Below are positions 46,655-56,200 of a stretch of 64,000 nt of DNA, piece by piece. A program made the translations under genes and the position numbers. The DNA is taken from positions 62,001 to 126,000 of the forward strand of contig JACCWI010000037.1 in NCBI GenBank assembly GCA_013697725.1, written 5' to 3'. Position 1 is the first letter of the stretch. Each line of letters starts with the position of its first letter. Under the pieces are notes generated by a model that saw nothing but the letters and a program-made list of their open reading frames with translations, ran no database searches and was not told the origin of the DNA. This stretch comes from Tatlockia sp. GTDB lineage: Bacteria > Pseudomonadota > Gammaproteobacteria > Legionellales > Legionellaceae.

Positions 46655-46686
46655 GGGAGATCCTTCACTTCGCTCTGGTAGACGGG
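46655..46686 (+). repeat. Dispersed palindromic repeat, copy C
   Basis: GGGAGATCCTTCACTTCGCT followed by CTGGTAGACGGG, same orientation as copy A. Together A, B and C occupy most of the 413-bp gap between rlmN and pilF (46397-46809); no gene was found in that gap. Confidence 0.75.
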
Positions 46687-46809
46687 GTTGTTACTGAATC
46701 CGCTATGAATTATTCAACCCATAATATATCAAAAGTTTCCTCAGCATTTCATAGATACCCGAAAATGAGTGCGTAACTTTTTTTTAATGGTTATAATGAC
46801 CAATCTTTT

Positions 46810-47562
46810 TTGTGCCCTGTGATAGCTGTGTTAAATTTGTTGCGTATTTTCTTGGGTTTGACTCTTTTGTGGCTTCAAGGTTGCCAACAGAAAACTTCTC
46901 TAAATTCAGAGAGTGCTCCTTGGACTAGCAAGCCAATTAGCGCTGCAATTTATAACACTCAATTAGGCTTGGCTTATTTAAATCAAGGGAATCGGTCAAG
47001 AGCAAAACATAAGTTGTTAAAAGCGCTCGAATTGGATCCTAAATCGATTGAGGCGAATGCGGCAATGGCTTATTTTCAAGAGAGCTCTGGAAATTTAGAA
47101 GAGGCTCAGAAATATTACATAAAGGTTTTATCTATAGTACCTAAAGCGGGTGCGCAACTAAATAATTATGGTAGTTACTTATGTCGGCATAGGCATTATA
47201 AGGAAGCGGAAGGATATTTTCTAGCAGCGGTTAAAGATGTTCATTATATAAATACTGCGGGAGCTTACGAGAATGCAGGCCTATGTGCTGCAGCAATACC
47301 TGATTATCCTAAAGCGCGGCATTATTTTATTCAAGCCCTTAATCAAGACCCACAAAGGAAGCAATCGCTTTATGAATTAGTCAAAATTGAACTTGAGCAA
47401 AATCATACAGAAAAAGCCTTAGCTTTAATGCAAAACTATCCAAAGCTTAGTTTCAATGATCCGGCTCTACTTAAGCTTGCTATCAAAGCCTCTCATCGTT
47501 TGGGTAAAACAAAGCTTGAAAAGACTTATAAAATCAGTTTGAACAATTTAACCAATTTTTAG
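46810..47562 (+). CDS. pilF: Type IV pilus biogenesis/stability lipoprotein PilF/PilW (TPR)
   Basis: A 250-residue lipoprotein. The N-terminus is a lipoprotein signal (FLGLTLLWLQGC, lipobox L-Q-G-C), followed by tetratricopeptide repeats: YNTQLGLAYLNQGNRSRAKH, EANAAMAYFQESSGNLEEAQ and ENAGLCAAAIPDYPKARHYF. PilF pilots the secretin PilQ to the outer membrane for type IV pili. The position between rlmN and rodZ is conserved in gammaproteobacteria. The start codon is unsure (TTG at 46810; a GTG at 46819 is an alternative). Confidence 0.88.
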   Translation: MCPVIAVLNLLRIFLGLTLLWLQGCQQKTSLNSESAPWTSKPISAAIYNTQLGLAYLNQGNRSRAKHKLLKALELDPKSIEANAAMAYFQESSGNLEEAQKYYIKVLSIVPKAGAQLNNYGSYLCRHRHYKEAEGYFLAAVKDVHYINTAGAYENAGLCAAAIPDYPKARHYFIQALNQDPQRKQSLYELVKIELEQNHTEKALALMQNYPKLSFNDPALLKLAIKASHRLGKTKLEKTYKISLNNLTNF

Positions 47563-47612
47563 GCTTTGTTAACATCTCACTTAATATAAACAAAGCCATA
47601 GTGGAGTAGACA

Positions 47613-48194
47613 ATGAACACAACGACAATAATGGATGAAATTCATAATGGCACTCAAGAAAAGCCTGGTTTTCAACTGGCGCGTATTCGAGAGAAAAAAG
47701 GTTATAGTCAAGAGTATGTTGCAGGTAAATTGCATCTAAGAGTTAGAATTATCGAATTGTTAGAAGATGATAATTATGATCTTATGCCCGAACCGGTCTT
47801 TATCAAAGGTTATTTACGTGCTTATGCGAAGCTTCTTGCAGTTCCTGCGGATCCCTTATTAGAAATCTTTAATAGTACCTATTCTATCGAACGCAAATTA
47901 GAAAAAACACTTTGGCAATCCAAACGTGAGTCCAATAAAGGCGAGCAGCTTGTGCGTATTCTTACCGGTATTATTGCAATCGCTGCCATTGTCGTGGTTG
48001 GCTTTTGGTGGCAAAAAGATAAAGCTAGTCAACAACTTCTTTCTACCAAATCAAATCCAGTTGTGGTTGAGCTTGCTCCTGCAAAGGCTGAAAATGAGAT
48101 TCGTCTCACTGATCTCTCGAAAATGAATTCCTTACTTAATCCATCAATTTTAAGTGAGAAAATATCCCCAAGGGAGTTAACAATAGGTGGCTGA
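47613..48194 (+). CDS. rodZ: RodZ-like cytoskeletal HTH membrane protein, short form
   Basis: A 193-residue RodZ homologue. The N-terminal helix-turn-helix (PGFQLARIREKKGYSQEYVA, then LEDDNYDLMPEPVFIKGYLR) and the single membrane helix (LVRILTGIIAIAAIVVVGFW) are typical. In E. coli RodZ is 337 residues and has a periplasmic beta domain; here only about 60 residues follow the helix, so that domain is missing. It would link MreB to the wall machinery. Its end overlaps hisS by 8 bp. ispG, often between rodZ and hisS, is absent. Confidence 0.88.
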   Translation: MNTTTIMDEIHNGTQEKPGFQLARIREKKGYSQEYVAGKLHLRVRIIELLEDDNYDLMPEPVFIKGYLRAYAKLLAVPADPLLEIFNSTYSIERKLEKTLWQSKRESNKGEQLVRILTGIIAIAAIVVVGFWWQKDKASQQLLSTKSNPVVVELAPAKAENEIRLTDLSKMNSLLNPSILSEKISPRELTIGG

Positions 48195-49470
48195 AAAAAT
48201 ACGTGCTATTCGAGGAATGAATGATATTCTACCTCACCAAACTGCAGCTTGGCGTCGGCTAGAAGAAATTTTTAGCTCCTGTTTATTGCAATACGGCTAT
48301 CAAGAGATTCGTTTTCCAATTCTGGAAAGTACACAACTTTTTAAACGTACTATTGGAGATCTAACTGATATTGTTGAAAAGGAAATGTATACTTTTACTG
48401 ACCTTAACGGGGATAGCCTAAGCTTACGACCTGAAGGAACGGCGGGCTGCCTTCGAGCTTGCCTTGAACACGGCCTATTACATAATCAGCAACAAAAGCT
48501 CTGGTATATAGGGCCAATGTTTCGACATGAAAAACCGCAAAAAGGACGTTACCGCCAATTTTACCAATTTGGTGTTGAAGCTTTTGGTATGTCCAATGCT
48601 GCAATTGAATTAGAACTTATCGCGCTTTGCAAACGTTTGTGGACTGTACTGGGAATTGATAAGGAAGTTCATTTAGAGATAAACACTTTGGGTGAGTTAG
48701 TAGAGCGCCAAGCTTATCGCACCAAGTTAATTCACTATTTTAAAAATCATTTTGAACAACTTGATGAAGACAGTAAACGCCGTCTGGAAAAAAATCCAAT
48801 GCGAATTCTCGATTCAAAAAATCCCGAAATGCAAGAATTAATTCAACAAGCTCCCAAATTAATTGAATCTCTAGGTGAAGAAAGTCAAAGGCGATTTAAT
48901 GATCTTTGTGTGGGTTTAGACAAATTAGAAATTTCCTATTCGATTAATCCTTTCCTGGTGCGAGGACTGGATTATTATGGTCACACTGTTTTTGAATGGG
49001 TTACTGATAAACTAGGTAGTCAGGCAACTGTCTGTGCTGGTGGCCGCTATGATGCTCTTATCCAGCATTTAGGTGGGAACCCAACACCTGCAATTGGTTT
49101 TGCAATGGGTGTTGAACGTTTATTACTCTTACTCGAAGCTCTAGACCTAACACAAGCGACGACTAAAAAACCCTCTTTATTTATTATTGCCAATGGCAAT
49201 GATGCGATGTATGCGGCATTAGTTCTTGCAGAAGAGCTTAGAAATCAACATCAAGGGTGGCAAATAATTAGTAACACTCTAGGAGGAGCCTTTAAGAATC
49301 AATTTAAAAAGGCAGATAAAAGTGGTGCTGATTTCGCCTTGATCCTGGGTGAAGATGAAATCGCAGGCAAAAAAGTGAGTATTAAAAATCTAAGAATTCA
49401 TGAAGAGCAAATCACAATCCCACAAAGTGAATTAAATAGCTATTTACAAAAAGTTGAACTACCAGGCTGA
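48187..49470 (+). CDS. hisS: Histidine-tRNA ligase
   Basis: Class II aminoacyl-tRNA synthetase of 427 residues that charges tRNA-His. Motif 1 lies in YGYQEIRFPILESTQLFKRT; motif 2 in WYIGPMFRHEKPQKGRYRQF; the histidine-specific segments LVRGLDYYGHTVFEW and CAGGRYDALIQHLGG follow; motif 3 is AIGFAMGVERLLLLL. The C-terminal anticodon-binding domain is complete. GTG start at 48187 with AGGGAG upstream; overlaps rodZ by 8 bp. Confidence 0.97.
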   Translation: MAEKIRAIRGMNDILPHQTAAWRRLEEIFSSCLLQYGYQEIRFPILESTQLFKRTIGDLTDIVEKEMYTFTDLNGDSLSLRPEGTAGCLRACLEHGLLHNQQQKLWYIGPMFRHEKPQKGRYRQFYQFGVEAFGMSNAAIELELIALCKRLWTVLGIDKEVHLEINTLGELVERQAYRTKLIHYFKNHFEQLDEDSKRRLEKNPMRILDSKNPEMQELIQQAPKLIESLGEESQRRFNDLCVGLDKLEISYSINPFLVRGLDYYGHTVFEWVTDKLGSQATVCAGGRYDALIQHLGGNPTPAIGFAMGVERLLLLLEALDLTQATTKKPSLFIIANGNDAMYAALVLAEELRNQHQGWQIISNTLGGAFKNQFKKADKSGADFALILGEDEIAGKKVSIKNLRIHEEQITIPQSELNSYLQKVELPG

Positions 49471-49535
49471 GTGCTCAAGTCTGATAGAGAGGTAGCAACA
49501 CTAGCAAATAACAATAGGAATAGCAGGAGTATTAA

Positions 49536-50204
49536 ATGTCTTATATGACAGAAGAAGAACAGTTAGCCGCAATAAAAAAATGGTGGTTTAAACACAGCAA
49601 TTTATTAACGATAATTTTATCTATAATTTTGCTTTGCGTTGCCGGTTATAAATATTGGTCATGGCATATTGAAAAAGTCAATTCCCAAGCCTCCACAGCC
49701 TACGAGCAGCTTATGCTAGCCTTTTCTAACAAGGATGAAAAAAGCATTCAGTCCTATGCTAACCAGTTAATAAAAAATTATAGTAAAACTGTTTATGCTG
49801 ACGCAGCTCGCCTAACACTTGCTAAATTACAAGTCACTGAGGAGGGATATGATGAAGCTCAGGAAAATCTTAACGTTGTAGCGACTCACTCCAAATTGCC
49901 GGCCTTAAAACAATTAGCCAGATTACGCATAGCGCGTTTACTTTCAGCGAAAAAAGACTATAAACAAGCACTGGAAAAATTGACTGTTGTAGAGGACAAA
50001 GCTTACATGCCAGTTGTTAATGAATTAAAAGGGGATATCTTTGTGGCCACAGGGCAGTATCAACAAGCCATACTTTCCTATAAAGAAGCGATAACAGAAG
50101 TTCGTACTAGTGGTATGGGTAACCTCTTTCTTGAAATGAAGACTAATGAGCTTGCCGCCCTCCATCAATCATCAAATACTGATGCTGCTACTCAAAACAC
50201 TTAA
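49536..50204 (+). CDS. yfgM: YfgM-like ancillary SecYEG translocon protein (TPR)
   Basis: A 222-residue single-pass inner-membrane protein with a short cytoplasmic N-terminus (EEEQLAAIKKWWFKHSNLLT), one helix (TIILSIILLCVAGYKYW) and a periplasmic TPR-like domain (YADAARLTLAKLQVTEEGYD and beyond). This is YfgM, found between hisS and bamB, which interacts with SecYEG and periplasmic chaperones. Sequence and position agree. Confidence 0.92.
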   Translation: MSYMTEEEQLAAIKKWWFKHSNLLTIILSIILLCVAGYKYWSWHIEKVNSQASTAYEQLMLAFSNKDEKSIQSYANQLIKNYSKTVYADAARLTLAKLQVTEEGYDEAQENLNVVATHSKLPALKQLARLRIARLLSAKKDYKQALEKLTVVEDKAYMPVVNELKGDIFVATGQYQQAILSYKEAITEVRTSGMGNLFLEMKTNELAALHQSSNTDAATQNT

Positions 50205-50218
50205 TAAACAGAGGTTGT

Positions 50219-51382
50219 ATGTTTACTATTAATAAAAAATTAGTTCTTGTTGCTTTATGCCTTACCTTACAGGCTTGTTCAAAAGTAGATGACTACATGT
50301 TAGGAAAGGATAATACACCTGTGCCAAGTGCTTTAAAGCCAATCAAAACAAAGGTGACTGTCGCGGAAAAATGGTCGGTTTCGATAGGCAGTTCTCAAAA
50401 AGCTAATGCCAATCTTAAATTAAAACCTGAAATTATTGGCAATATTATTTACACTGCTGATGCCAGCGGCTTGGTACAAGCCGTGAATAAAAGCACTGGA
50501 AAATCGCTATGGATAAAAAAGTTAGATAGTGCTATTGCCAGTGGTCCCACTATCAGCGGTGGGTATATTGCCCTAGGAACTGATTCATCGTCTGTCGTTT
50601 TGCTTAAGCAGTCAGATGGCTCTCAAGTTTGGCAGGCTAAAACCTCTGGAGAGGTGCTTTCTAAACCGGTAATCAGTTCCAATAAAGTAATTGCCAAAAC
50701 AATAGACGGTAATCTTTATGCTTTTAATTTAGCCACAGGTGCTCAATTATGGATGGCTGAACACGGTGCTCCCAGTCTTATTTTAAAAGCGAGTTCATCT
50801 CCTGTTGTCATTAATAATTTAGTCCTTGTTGGTTTTTCAGATGGCAAGATGGATGCAATTGATCTACAAACAGGACATCTAGTTTGGCAACGAAGTATCG
50901 CTTACGCTAGTGGTTCGAGCGATGTAGAGCGCTTGGTTGATATTGATGCAGATCCAATTGTTCGCGGCAAGATAGCTTATTTGGCAAGCTATCAAGGTTA
51001 TGTGGGCGCTTTATCTCTTGATGATGGTCATTTTATCTGGCGAAAACCAGCCTCTGTATTTAAAAACATGGCAATTGATGGCCAAACACTTTATATGACT
51101 GATAGTGATGATATTCTTTGGTCAATCAATCGTCAAAATGGTCAGGTAAATTGGAAGCAGGTTGCTCTGAAATCAAGAGGATTAACAGAACCTGTGTTAA
51201 TGGGTGATCGTTTGGTGGTTGGCGATAAAACAGGATTATTGCATGTACTGGCAACCCAAACTGGCGAATTAATTTCCCGTTCACAAGTGGGTGGCGCTGT
51301 AGCTATTGCCCCTTCTGTAGCGGGCAACAATATTTATGTGATGTCTACTAATGGCAAATTAAGCCGTTTCTCTGTGAGCTAA
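50219..51382 (+). CDS. bamB: Outer-membrane assembly lipoprotein BamB
   Basis: A 387-residue lipoprotein of the BAM complex that inserts outer-membrane proteins. Lipoprotein signal KLVLVALCLTLQACSKVDD with lipobox LQAC, followed by an eight-blade PQQ-like beta-propeller (repeats such as GKSLWIKKLDSAIASGPTIS, GSQVWQAKTSGEVLSKPVIS and GQVNWKQVALKSRGLTEPVL). It lies between yfgM and der as in E. coli, with an AGAGG seven bases before the ATG. Confidence 0.95.
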   Translation: MFTINKKLVLVALCLTLQACSKVDDYMLGKDNTPVPSALKPIKTKVTVAEKWSVSIGSSQKANANLKLKPEIIGNIIYTADASGLVQAVNKSTGKSLWIKKLDSAIASGPTISGGYIALGTDSSSVVLLKQSDGSQVWQAKTSGEVLSKPVISSNKVIAKTIDGNLYAFNLATGAQLWMAEHGAPSLILKASSSPVVINNLVLVGFSDGKMDAIDLQTGHLVWQRSIAYASGSSDVERLVDIDADPIVRGKIAYLASYQGYVGALSLDDGHFIWRKPASVFKNMAIDGQTLYMTDSDDILWSINRQNGQVNWKQVALKSRGLTEPVLMGDRLVVGDKTGLLHVLATQTGELISRSQVGGAVAIAPSVAGNNIYVMSTNGKLSRFSVS

Positions 51383-51385
51383 TTA

Positions 51386-52774
51386 ATGATTCCAGTTATT
51401 GTCCTTGTTGGACGTCCCAATGTTGGGAAATCTACACTGTTTAACCGTTTTACACGTACTCAGGATGCTCTCGTTGCAGACTTTCCTGGGCTAACCCGTG
51501 ACAGACAATATGGCCAGGCAGAATTTGAAGACAAACCTTTTATCGTCGTGGATACGGGTGGAGTTGGGGTTGATGATTTAGCGGTTGATGCGCTAATGTC
51601 CAAACAATCGGAAACGGCACTTGAAGAAGCTACTCTAATTTTATTTCTAGTTGATGGTCGTGATGGCTTAACCGGCATAGATGAAAACATTGCTTTACGA
51701 TTAAGAAAAATTAATAAACCTGTATTTCTCATCGTTAATAAAACAGACGGCCTTGAAGAAGAAGTGGCCTGTGCAGAATTTCAGCAGCTTGGTTTTAATG
51801 ATATTTTTGCTATATCTGCCTCTCATGGTCGAGGCATGCTAACTTTAATGACCGCTTTTCCTTTTAGTACAGAGCCGCGGGAGATTGAACCACTAACCAA
51901 TGACAAAACCATTAAAATTGCCTTTACCGGCAGGCCTAATGTTGGAAAGTCTACGCTGATTAATCGGATTTTAGGTGAAGAGCGAGTAGTAGTTTACGAC
52001 ATGCCAGGAACAACTCGGGATAGTATTTCTATTCCCTTTGAGCGTGATGGCAAACCCTACATTTTAATTGATACCGCTGGAGTTAGAAGAAGGGCTCGTG
52101 TTGATGGCAAAATTGAAAAATTCTCGATAATTAAAACCTTGCAAGCGATTAAAGAATCAAATGTTTGTATGATGCTTCTAGACGCTCGTGAAGGTTTAAC
52201 TGATCAAGACATGCACATCCTAAGTTTCATTATTGAAGCAGGAAAAGCTCTGGTTGTCGCGATTAATAAATGGGATGGCCTTGAAGATGATCATAAAGAG
52301 CATGTTCGCTCTGAATTAACACGCCGCTTGCATTTTGTCTCTTTTGCAAAAATTCGTTTTATCTCCGCCCTCCACGGAAGTGGTGTTGGATTATTATTTA
52401 AAGATATTGATGAAGCTTATGAATCGGCAATACTACGTTTCTCGACGCCAAGACTAACCCGTTTATTGCAAGATGTGGTTACACAGCATCCGCCTCCTTT
52501 AGTTGCGGGACGACGAATTAAAATGCGCTATGCGCATGCGGGTGGTCACAATCCTCCGATAATCGTAATTCATGGTAATCAACTTGAATCCTTACCGGAT
52601 AGCTATAAACGATATCTAAGTAATGCTTTTGTAAGCCATTTAGGCTTAGTTGGTACACCGCTTAAATTGGAATTCAAAGGATCAACCAATCCTTTTAAAG
52701 GCAAAGTTAATAAACTTAATGAACGCCAACTTAAAAAGAAAAAAAGATTGATAAGGCATATTAAGAAACGATAA
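51386..52774 (+). CDS. der: Ribosome-assembly GTPase Der (EngA)
   Basis: A 462-residue protein with two GTPase domains in tandem, the mark of Der. First G domain: [26 protein letters not shown]. Second: [41 protein letters not shown]. The KH-like C-terminal domain is present and ends with a basic tail ([18 protein letters not shown]). It supports 50S assembly and is essential in most bacteria. It is the last gene of the pilF-der run and starts three bases after bamB. Confidence 0.97.
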   Translation: MIPVIVLVGRPNVGKSTLFNRFTRTQDALVADFPGLTRDRQYGQAEFEDKPFIVVDTGGVGVDDLAVDALMSKQSETALEEATLILFLVDGRDGLTGIDENIALRLRKINKPVFLIVNKTDGLEEEVACAEFQQLGFNDIFAISASHGRGMLTLMTAFPFSTEPREIEPLTNDKTIKIAFTGRPNVGKSTLINRILGEERVVVYDMPGTTRDSISIPFERDGKPYILIDTAGVRRRARVDGKIEKFSIIKTLQAIKESNVCMMLLDAREGLTDQDMHILSFIIEAGKALVVAINKWDGLEDDHKEHVRSELTRRLHFVSFAKIRFISALHGSGVGLLFKDIDEAYESAILRFSTPRLTRLLQDVVTQHPPPLVAGRRIKMRYAHAGGHNPPIIVIHGNQLESLPDSYKRYLSNAFVSHLGLVGTPLKLEFKGSTNPFKGKVNKLNERQLKKKKRLIRHIKKR

Positions 52775-52783
52775 ATTTTAATC

Positions 52784-53338
52784 TTATTTTTTAAAAAGCC
52801 CTAAGGATTGAATATCAGGGGGTTGAGATGACTCTGCAAATAATTCATCTTTGAAAAAACCAGGTGAACTAGAAGAAGAATTATATTTTTTTCCTAGCTC
52901 TTGAGCTTTTATTTTAGAGGTTTTTAAATCAAGGACTGGACAAGCGCCTTTTTCAAGGACTAACAAATGAAGACTTGCTTCAATAGAGTTTTCATGATTT
53001 TGGATTTCAAGGTTTATAATTTGTTTTTTTTGATCCTGGATAATCAAAATTATAAAATTCTCAATGAGCAAGCTTAACTTGGCTATTGTTTTATATATTG
53101 GGTCTACTAATATAATATTTGCAGGAATAAATACAAAAAGCAGTAAAAGGATCAATGGATTAACGAGAATACCTGTCATTAAAATTGCAAAGAGAAGGGT
53201 CAAACTAATCATATGATAAACTGAAATTAAGATAATCTCGCTTGCACGTGGGATAATTAATTTAGCCCTCTCCCACCTACGGATTGACCTTATTAAGTTA
53301 ACTTGCCTAATTTTGGCTTCTGATTGACTGTCTGACAT
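52784..53338 (-). CDS. Hypothetical protein with two membrane segments
   Basis: A protein of about 184 residues that I do not recognise. Two hydrophobic stretches (ISVYHMISLTLLFAILMTGI and VNPLILLLLFVFIPANIILV) make a probable hairpin anchor; the N-terminus is charged and the C-terminal 90 residues are soluble, ending in a serine-rich, disordered part (KKYNSSSSSPGFFKDELFAE). The frame opens at a TTG at 53395, but the ATG at 53338 (MSDSQSEAKIRQVNLI) is more likely. A perfect 20-bp palindrome lies six bases upstream of this ATG (53344-53363). Confidence 0.65.
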   Translation of the reverse strand: MSDSQSEAKIRQVNLIRSIRRWERAKLIIPRASEIILISVYHMISLTLLFAILMTGILVNPLILLLLFVFIPANIILVDPIYKTIAKLSLLIENFIILIIQDQKKQIINLEIQNHENSIEASLHLLVLEKGACPVLDLKTSKIKAQELGKKYNSSSSSPGFFKDELFAESSQPPDIQSLGLFKK

Positions 53339-53343
53339 TCGGG

Positions 53344-53363
53344 CTTCTTTAAATTTAAAGAAG
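53344..53363. repeat. Perfect 20-bp palindrome upstream of the 52784-53338 gene
   Basis: CTTCTTTAAATTTAAAGAAG is identical on both strands. It stands five bases before the likely start codon at 53338, where a protein-binding site or a translation-blocking hairpin could act. It could also be chance in AT-rich DNA. Confidence 0.7.
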
Positions 53364-53399
53364 TGTAGTGTATTAACTCTGAGCTTTTTGAGCAATCTT

Positions 53400-53724
53400 T
53401 AATTTAGAACCATTGCTTTTCAGGGTTCTAGGATGGTTATCTAAAAAACTAATTAATTGTTCTATATTCAGAGCCTTTGCAACCAACCCTGCCCATAATC
53501 AACGCCCATCTGATAGAGATGAGCACTTTGACACTCTTTTTCAATGCATTCGGCTACGATTTTAAATTTAAACGTTTGGCAATGTTAATAATGTCATCTG
53601 TAACCTGACTGGTGACCGATTCATGCCAATTTTATCGACAAAGGATTTATCAATTTTCAAAATATCTAAAGAAAGATTCTGCAAATAGTAAAGATTGGAA
53701 TATCCTGTACCAAAACCGAAATAG
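53400..53724 (-). pseudogene. Decayed EAL-domain (cyclic-di-GMP phosphodiesterase) fragment
   Basis: Translating the minus strand in three shifting frames recovers the C-terminal half of an EAL domain: [20 protein letters not shown] then [50 protein letters not shown] then VDYGQGW; and VAKALNIEQLISFLDNH. Three frameshifts separate the pieces, near 53620, 53565 and 53490. The family motif DFGTGYSS(L) is altered to [10 protein letters not shown]. The N-terminal half, including the EAL tripeptide, is missing because the universal stress gene begins upstream. It is a non-functional relic of a signalling protein. Confidence 0.82.
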
Positions 53725-54147
53725 TTAAACTTCTTTTAAAGTTAAAACATCACATTTTGCATGATTAACAATCGCATTTGCAGTGCTTCCCAGAAAAGCA
53801 GAAAGAGCGTTTGGCGTATGACTTCCAATAATCATCAATTCAACGCCAAGTGTTTCAACCATATCGAGAATATGAGCTTTAACCGAGCCAACAACTATAT
53901 GTTGATTTTCAAGAGGGATATTAAGTGCCTCACCTAGGTACTTCATCGCTGCCACGGCTCCTTCTTTAAAAGGCGCAGAGACTTCTGCAAAGCCTAATCC
54001 TTGGGCTAATTGTAAACTTGGGGGGAGTTCGATGACATGAATAAGGTGAAATTCAGCATTAAAATTCTGAGCAATTGCTGACGCTTGTTTGCAAAGATTA
54101 TAGTGATTTGCTGATAAATCAGTGGCATGTAAAATGGTTGAATACAC
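53725..54147 (-). CDS. Universal stress protein (UspA family)
   Basis: A 140-residue UspA-type protein. The N-terminus [18 protein letters not shown] matches the nucleotide-binding start of the family, [10 protein letters not shown] the second strand, and [20 protein letters not shown] with [14 protein letters not shown] the ATP-binding GxxGx9GS-type loop. The open frame begins at 54216, but the GTG at 54147 has GAGGGA just upstream and gives the usual family length; the extra 23 residues lack similarity. Members respond to starvation and other stresses; the specific role here is unknown. Confidence 0.87.
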   Translation of the reverse strand: MYSTILHATDLSANHYNLCKQASAIAQNFNAEFHLIHVIELPPSLQLAQGLGFAEVSAPFKEGAVAAMKYLGEALNIPLENQHIVVGSVKAHILDMVETLGVELMIIGSHTPNALSAFLGSTANAIVNHAKCDVLTLKEV

Positions 54148-54304
54148 GATTCCCTCGCTTGATAATAAGACTTCATTAAATTCATTGTAGTTTAAGGTCA
54201 TGGATAAGAACAACAATCCAGAGGTTGAATAAGAGGAAAGTTAAAGATTGTTTAAATATTAAACATATTGGATGTTCTAAATAGAATTAACAACCTCAAT
54301 CTAA

Positions 54305-54730
54305 CTATTCAAGAAAGGGTAAATGATTGATGTTCGCAATTTCAAGTAAAGGAATCATAACAAAATCGCGTTGATACATTCTTGGATGAGGAATTTTGAG
54401 ATCTTTAGTTTTAATGGTTTGAGAACCATATAAAAGAATATCAATATCTAATGTTCTTGCTCCCCAGCGAACTTGGCGAATCCGTCCTTGATGATATTCT
54501 ATTTTTTGACAGAATCTGAGTAAGCTCTGGGGATTTAAGCGAGTATTTAAAGCAATTACCGTATTGCAATAATCGGGTACTCCTCTGCGACCCCAGGCTT
54601 TAGAGTAATGAAATTTTGCTACTTTTCTAATATTAGAATCAGGGACTAACCTAAGTGCGTGGAGCGCCTTTCTTATTTGACGCTCAGGCGAGCCTAAATT
54701 AGACCCAAGCCCTAGATAACAAAGAGTCAT
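54305..54730 (-). CDS. folK: 2-amino-4-hydroxy-6-hydroxymethyldihydropteridine pyrophosphokinase
   Basis: HPPK of 141 residues, which transfers pyrophosphate from ATP to the pterin in folate synthesis. Motifs: YLGLGSNLGSPERQIRKALH, the active-site loop RRGVPDYCNTVIAL, WGARTLDIDILLYG with the DIDIL metal-binding aspartates, and IPHPRMYQRDFVMIPLLEI. It is a little shorter than E. coli FolK (159) at the C-terminus. The start overlaps the end of pcnB by 4 bp, the order seen in E. coli. Confidence 0.95.
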   Translation of the reverse strand: MTLCYLGLGSNLGSPERQIRKALHALRLVPDSNIRKVAKFHYSKAWGRRGVPDYCNTVIALNTRLNPQSLLRFCQKIEYHQGRIRQVRWGARTLDIDILLYGSQTIKTKDLKIPHPRMYQRDFVMIPLLEIANINHLPFLE

Positions 54731-56112
54731 GCGCTAGAAATCTTTGGTTTTGGTTTACGGCGCCTTTTCCGCTTTGGAGGCGCTTGAGGTGCAAGGGCTT
54801 CAATCATTTCATGCTGTTCTTGTTCACTTAAGTCCTGAAATTTAGTCCACCATTCAGCTAACTCCATAGACTCATCACCGGCTAATGCTCGCAGAGCCAT
54901 AAAATCGTAGGCTGCTCGGAATCGAGGGTGCTGTAATAAATTAAAAGCTCGGCCGCCGTAACGTTTAGGGAATCTAAATTGCAAAAGCCAGATTTCACGT
55001 ATCACTTGGCTGAAACGCTTAGGAATCATAACTACTTTATTTTGTTCGACAATCACCTGCGACATCGCCTTCTCCAAGGCTTGCAGAGGGACTAAATCTT
55101 CTTCTTCCTGAAACCGCTTAGTGCATTCCATTAAAGGAAACCAGAGAAGAACTGCATAGATAAAAGCAGGCGTTACGGGCTTGTTATCATGTATGCGTTT
55201 ATCTGTATTTTCTAGTGCCAAGCCCATTAAGGCATTGACAGGATATTGACTGCCCAACAATATTGAAGTCTGTTCAAATAGTTGAGCAAATAATCCATGT
55301 TTTGCTAAAAGATTCTGTACCGCTTCTGCCGCTCCACATTGATAGAGCTTAGTGACTTCATCAAATAAACGTGAACTTGAGACATGTCTGATTAAAGGGC
55401 TAAGAGTTATGAGAGGTTCAGCCGTGTCTTCTGCCATGGTAAAATTTAATTTAGCGCAAAATCGTATGGCGCGTAACATTCGCACAGGATCCTCTTTATA
55501 ACGAGTAGCTGGATCCCCAATCATTCGAACTAAACGTTGATGAACATCATTAACACCGCCAGTAAAATCAACAATAGAGGCATTATCAATACCATAGTAT
55601 AGCGAGTTGATCGTAAAATCACGCCGCCAGGCATCCTCATCGAGTGAGCCATAAACATTGTCTCTTACTAGCATCCCACGTTCGTTAACTTCTTGATTAT
55701 TATCAATCTCATCGCTTTCAGAGCCTCTAAAAGTTGCTACCTCAATTATTTCGCGATGAAAAATAATATGTACTAATTTAAAGCGTCGACCTATTATGCG
55801 GGCATTACGAAATAATTTTCTTATTTCGTTGGGTGTTGCATTAGTTGCAATGTCGAAGTCTTTGGGAACTTTCCCAAGCAAAAGATCGCGAACAGATCCG
55901 CCGACTAAATAAGCTTGATATTCTGCACTATTGAGACGATTCAGTACTTTAAGCGCATTAGCGCTTATATCTGTTTTTGATAAATTGTGATGGCTGCGCG
56001 GAATAATGTAGCTTGTGTCAACAGCTTGTTGATTAGTCCTTTTTTTGCGTAGCAGCTTTTTGATTAATTTGATTATTGTGGTCACCTGATTTGCTTGGAA
56101 TTCGCGCGTCAT
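54727..56112 (-). CDS. pcnB: Poly(A) polymerase I
   Basis: A nucleotidyltransferase of about 461 residues that adds poly(A) tails to RNA 3' ends and promotes decay. Core motifs: YQAYLVGGSVRDLLLGKVPK with DFDIATNATPNEIRKLFRNA (catalytic Asp pair), RRFKLVHIIFHREIIEVATF and RDFTINSLYYGIDNASIVDF. The C-terminal tail is strongly basic (KRKRRRKPKPK), as in PcnB. The open frame runs to 56202, where its ATG would overlap the divergent terC start; the ATG at 56112 (MTREFQANQVTTIIKLI) leaves room for promoters and is preferred, though no strong ribosome binding site is visible at either. Confidence 0.92.
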   Translation of the reverse strand: MTREFQANQVTTIIKLIKKLLRKKRTNQQAVDTSYIIPRSHHNLSKTDISANALKVLNRLNSAEYQAYLVGGSVRDLLLGKVPKDFDIATNATPNEIRKLFRNARIIGRRFKLVHIIFHREIIEVATFRGSESDEIDNNQEVNERGMLVRDNVYGSLDEDAWRRDFTINSLYYGIDNASIVDFTGGVNDVHQRLVRMIGDPATRYKEDPVRMLRAIRFCAKLNFTMAEDTAEPLITLSPLIRHVSSSRLFDEVTKLYQCGAAEAVQNLLAKHGLFAQLFEQTSILLGSQYPVNALMGLALENTDKRIHDNKPVTPAFIYAVLLWFPLMECTKRFQEEEDLVPLQALEKAMSQVIVEQNKVVMIPKRFSQVIREIWLLQFRFPKRYGGRAFNLLQHPRFRAAYDFMALRALAGDESMELAEWWTKFQDLSEQEQHEMIEALAPQAPPKRKRRRKPKPKISSA

Positions 56113-56200
56113 TATAGCTAATAATACCGAGAATGTGAACCGTTTACCTTTTATCGCTTTCGATAGATAATGTGCTTTCAAAAACCTTTTATGTGATCCC

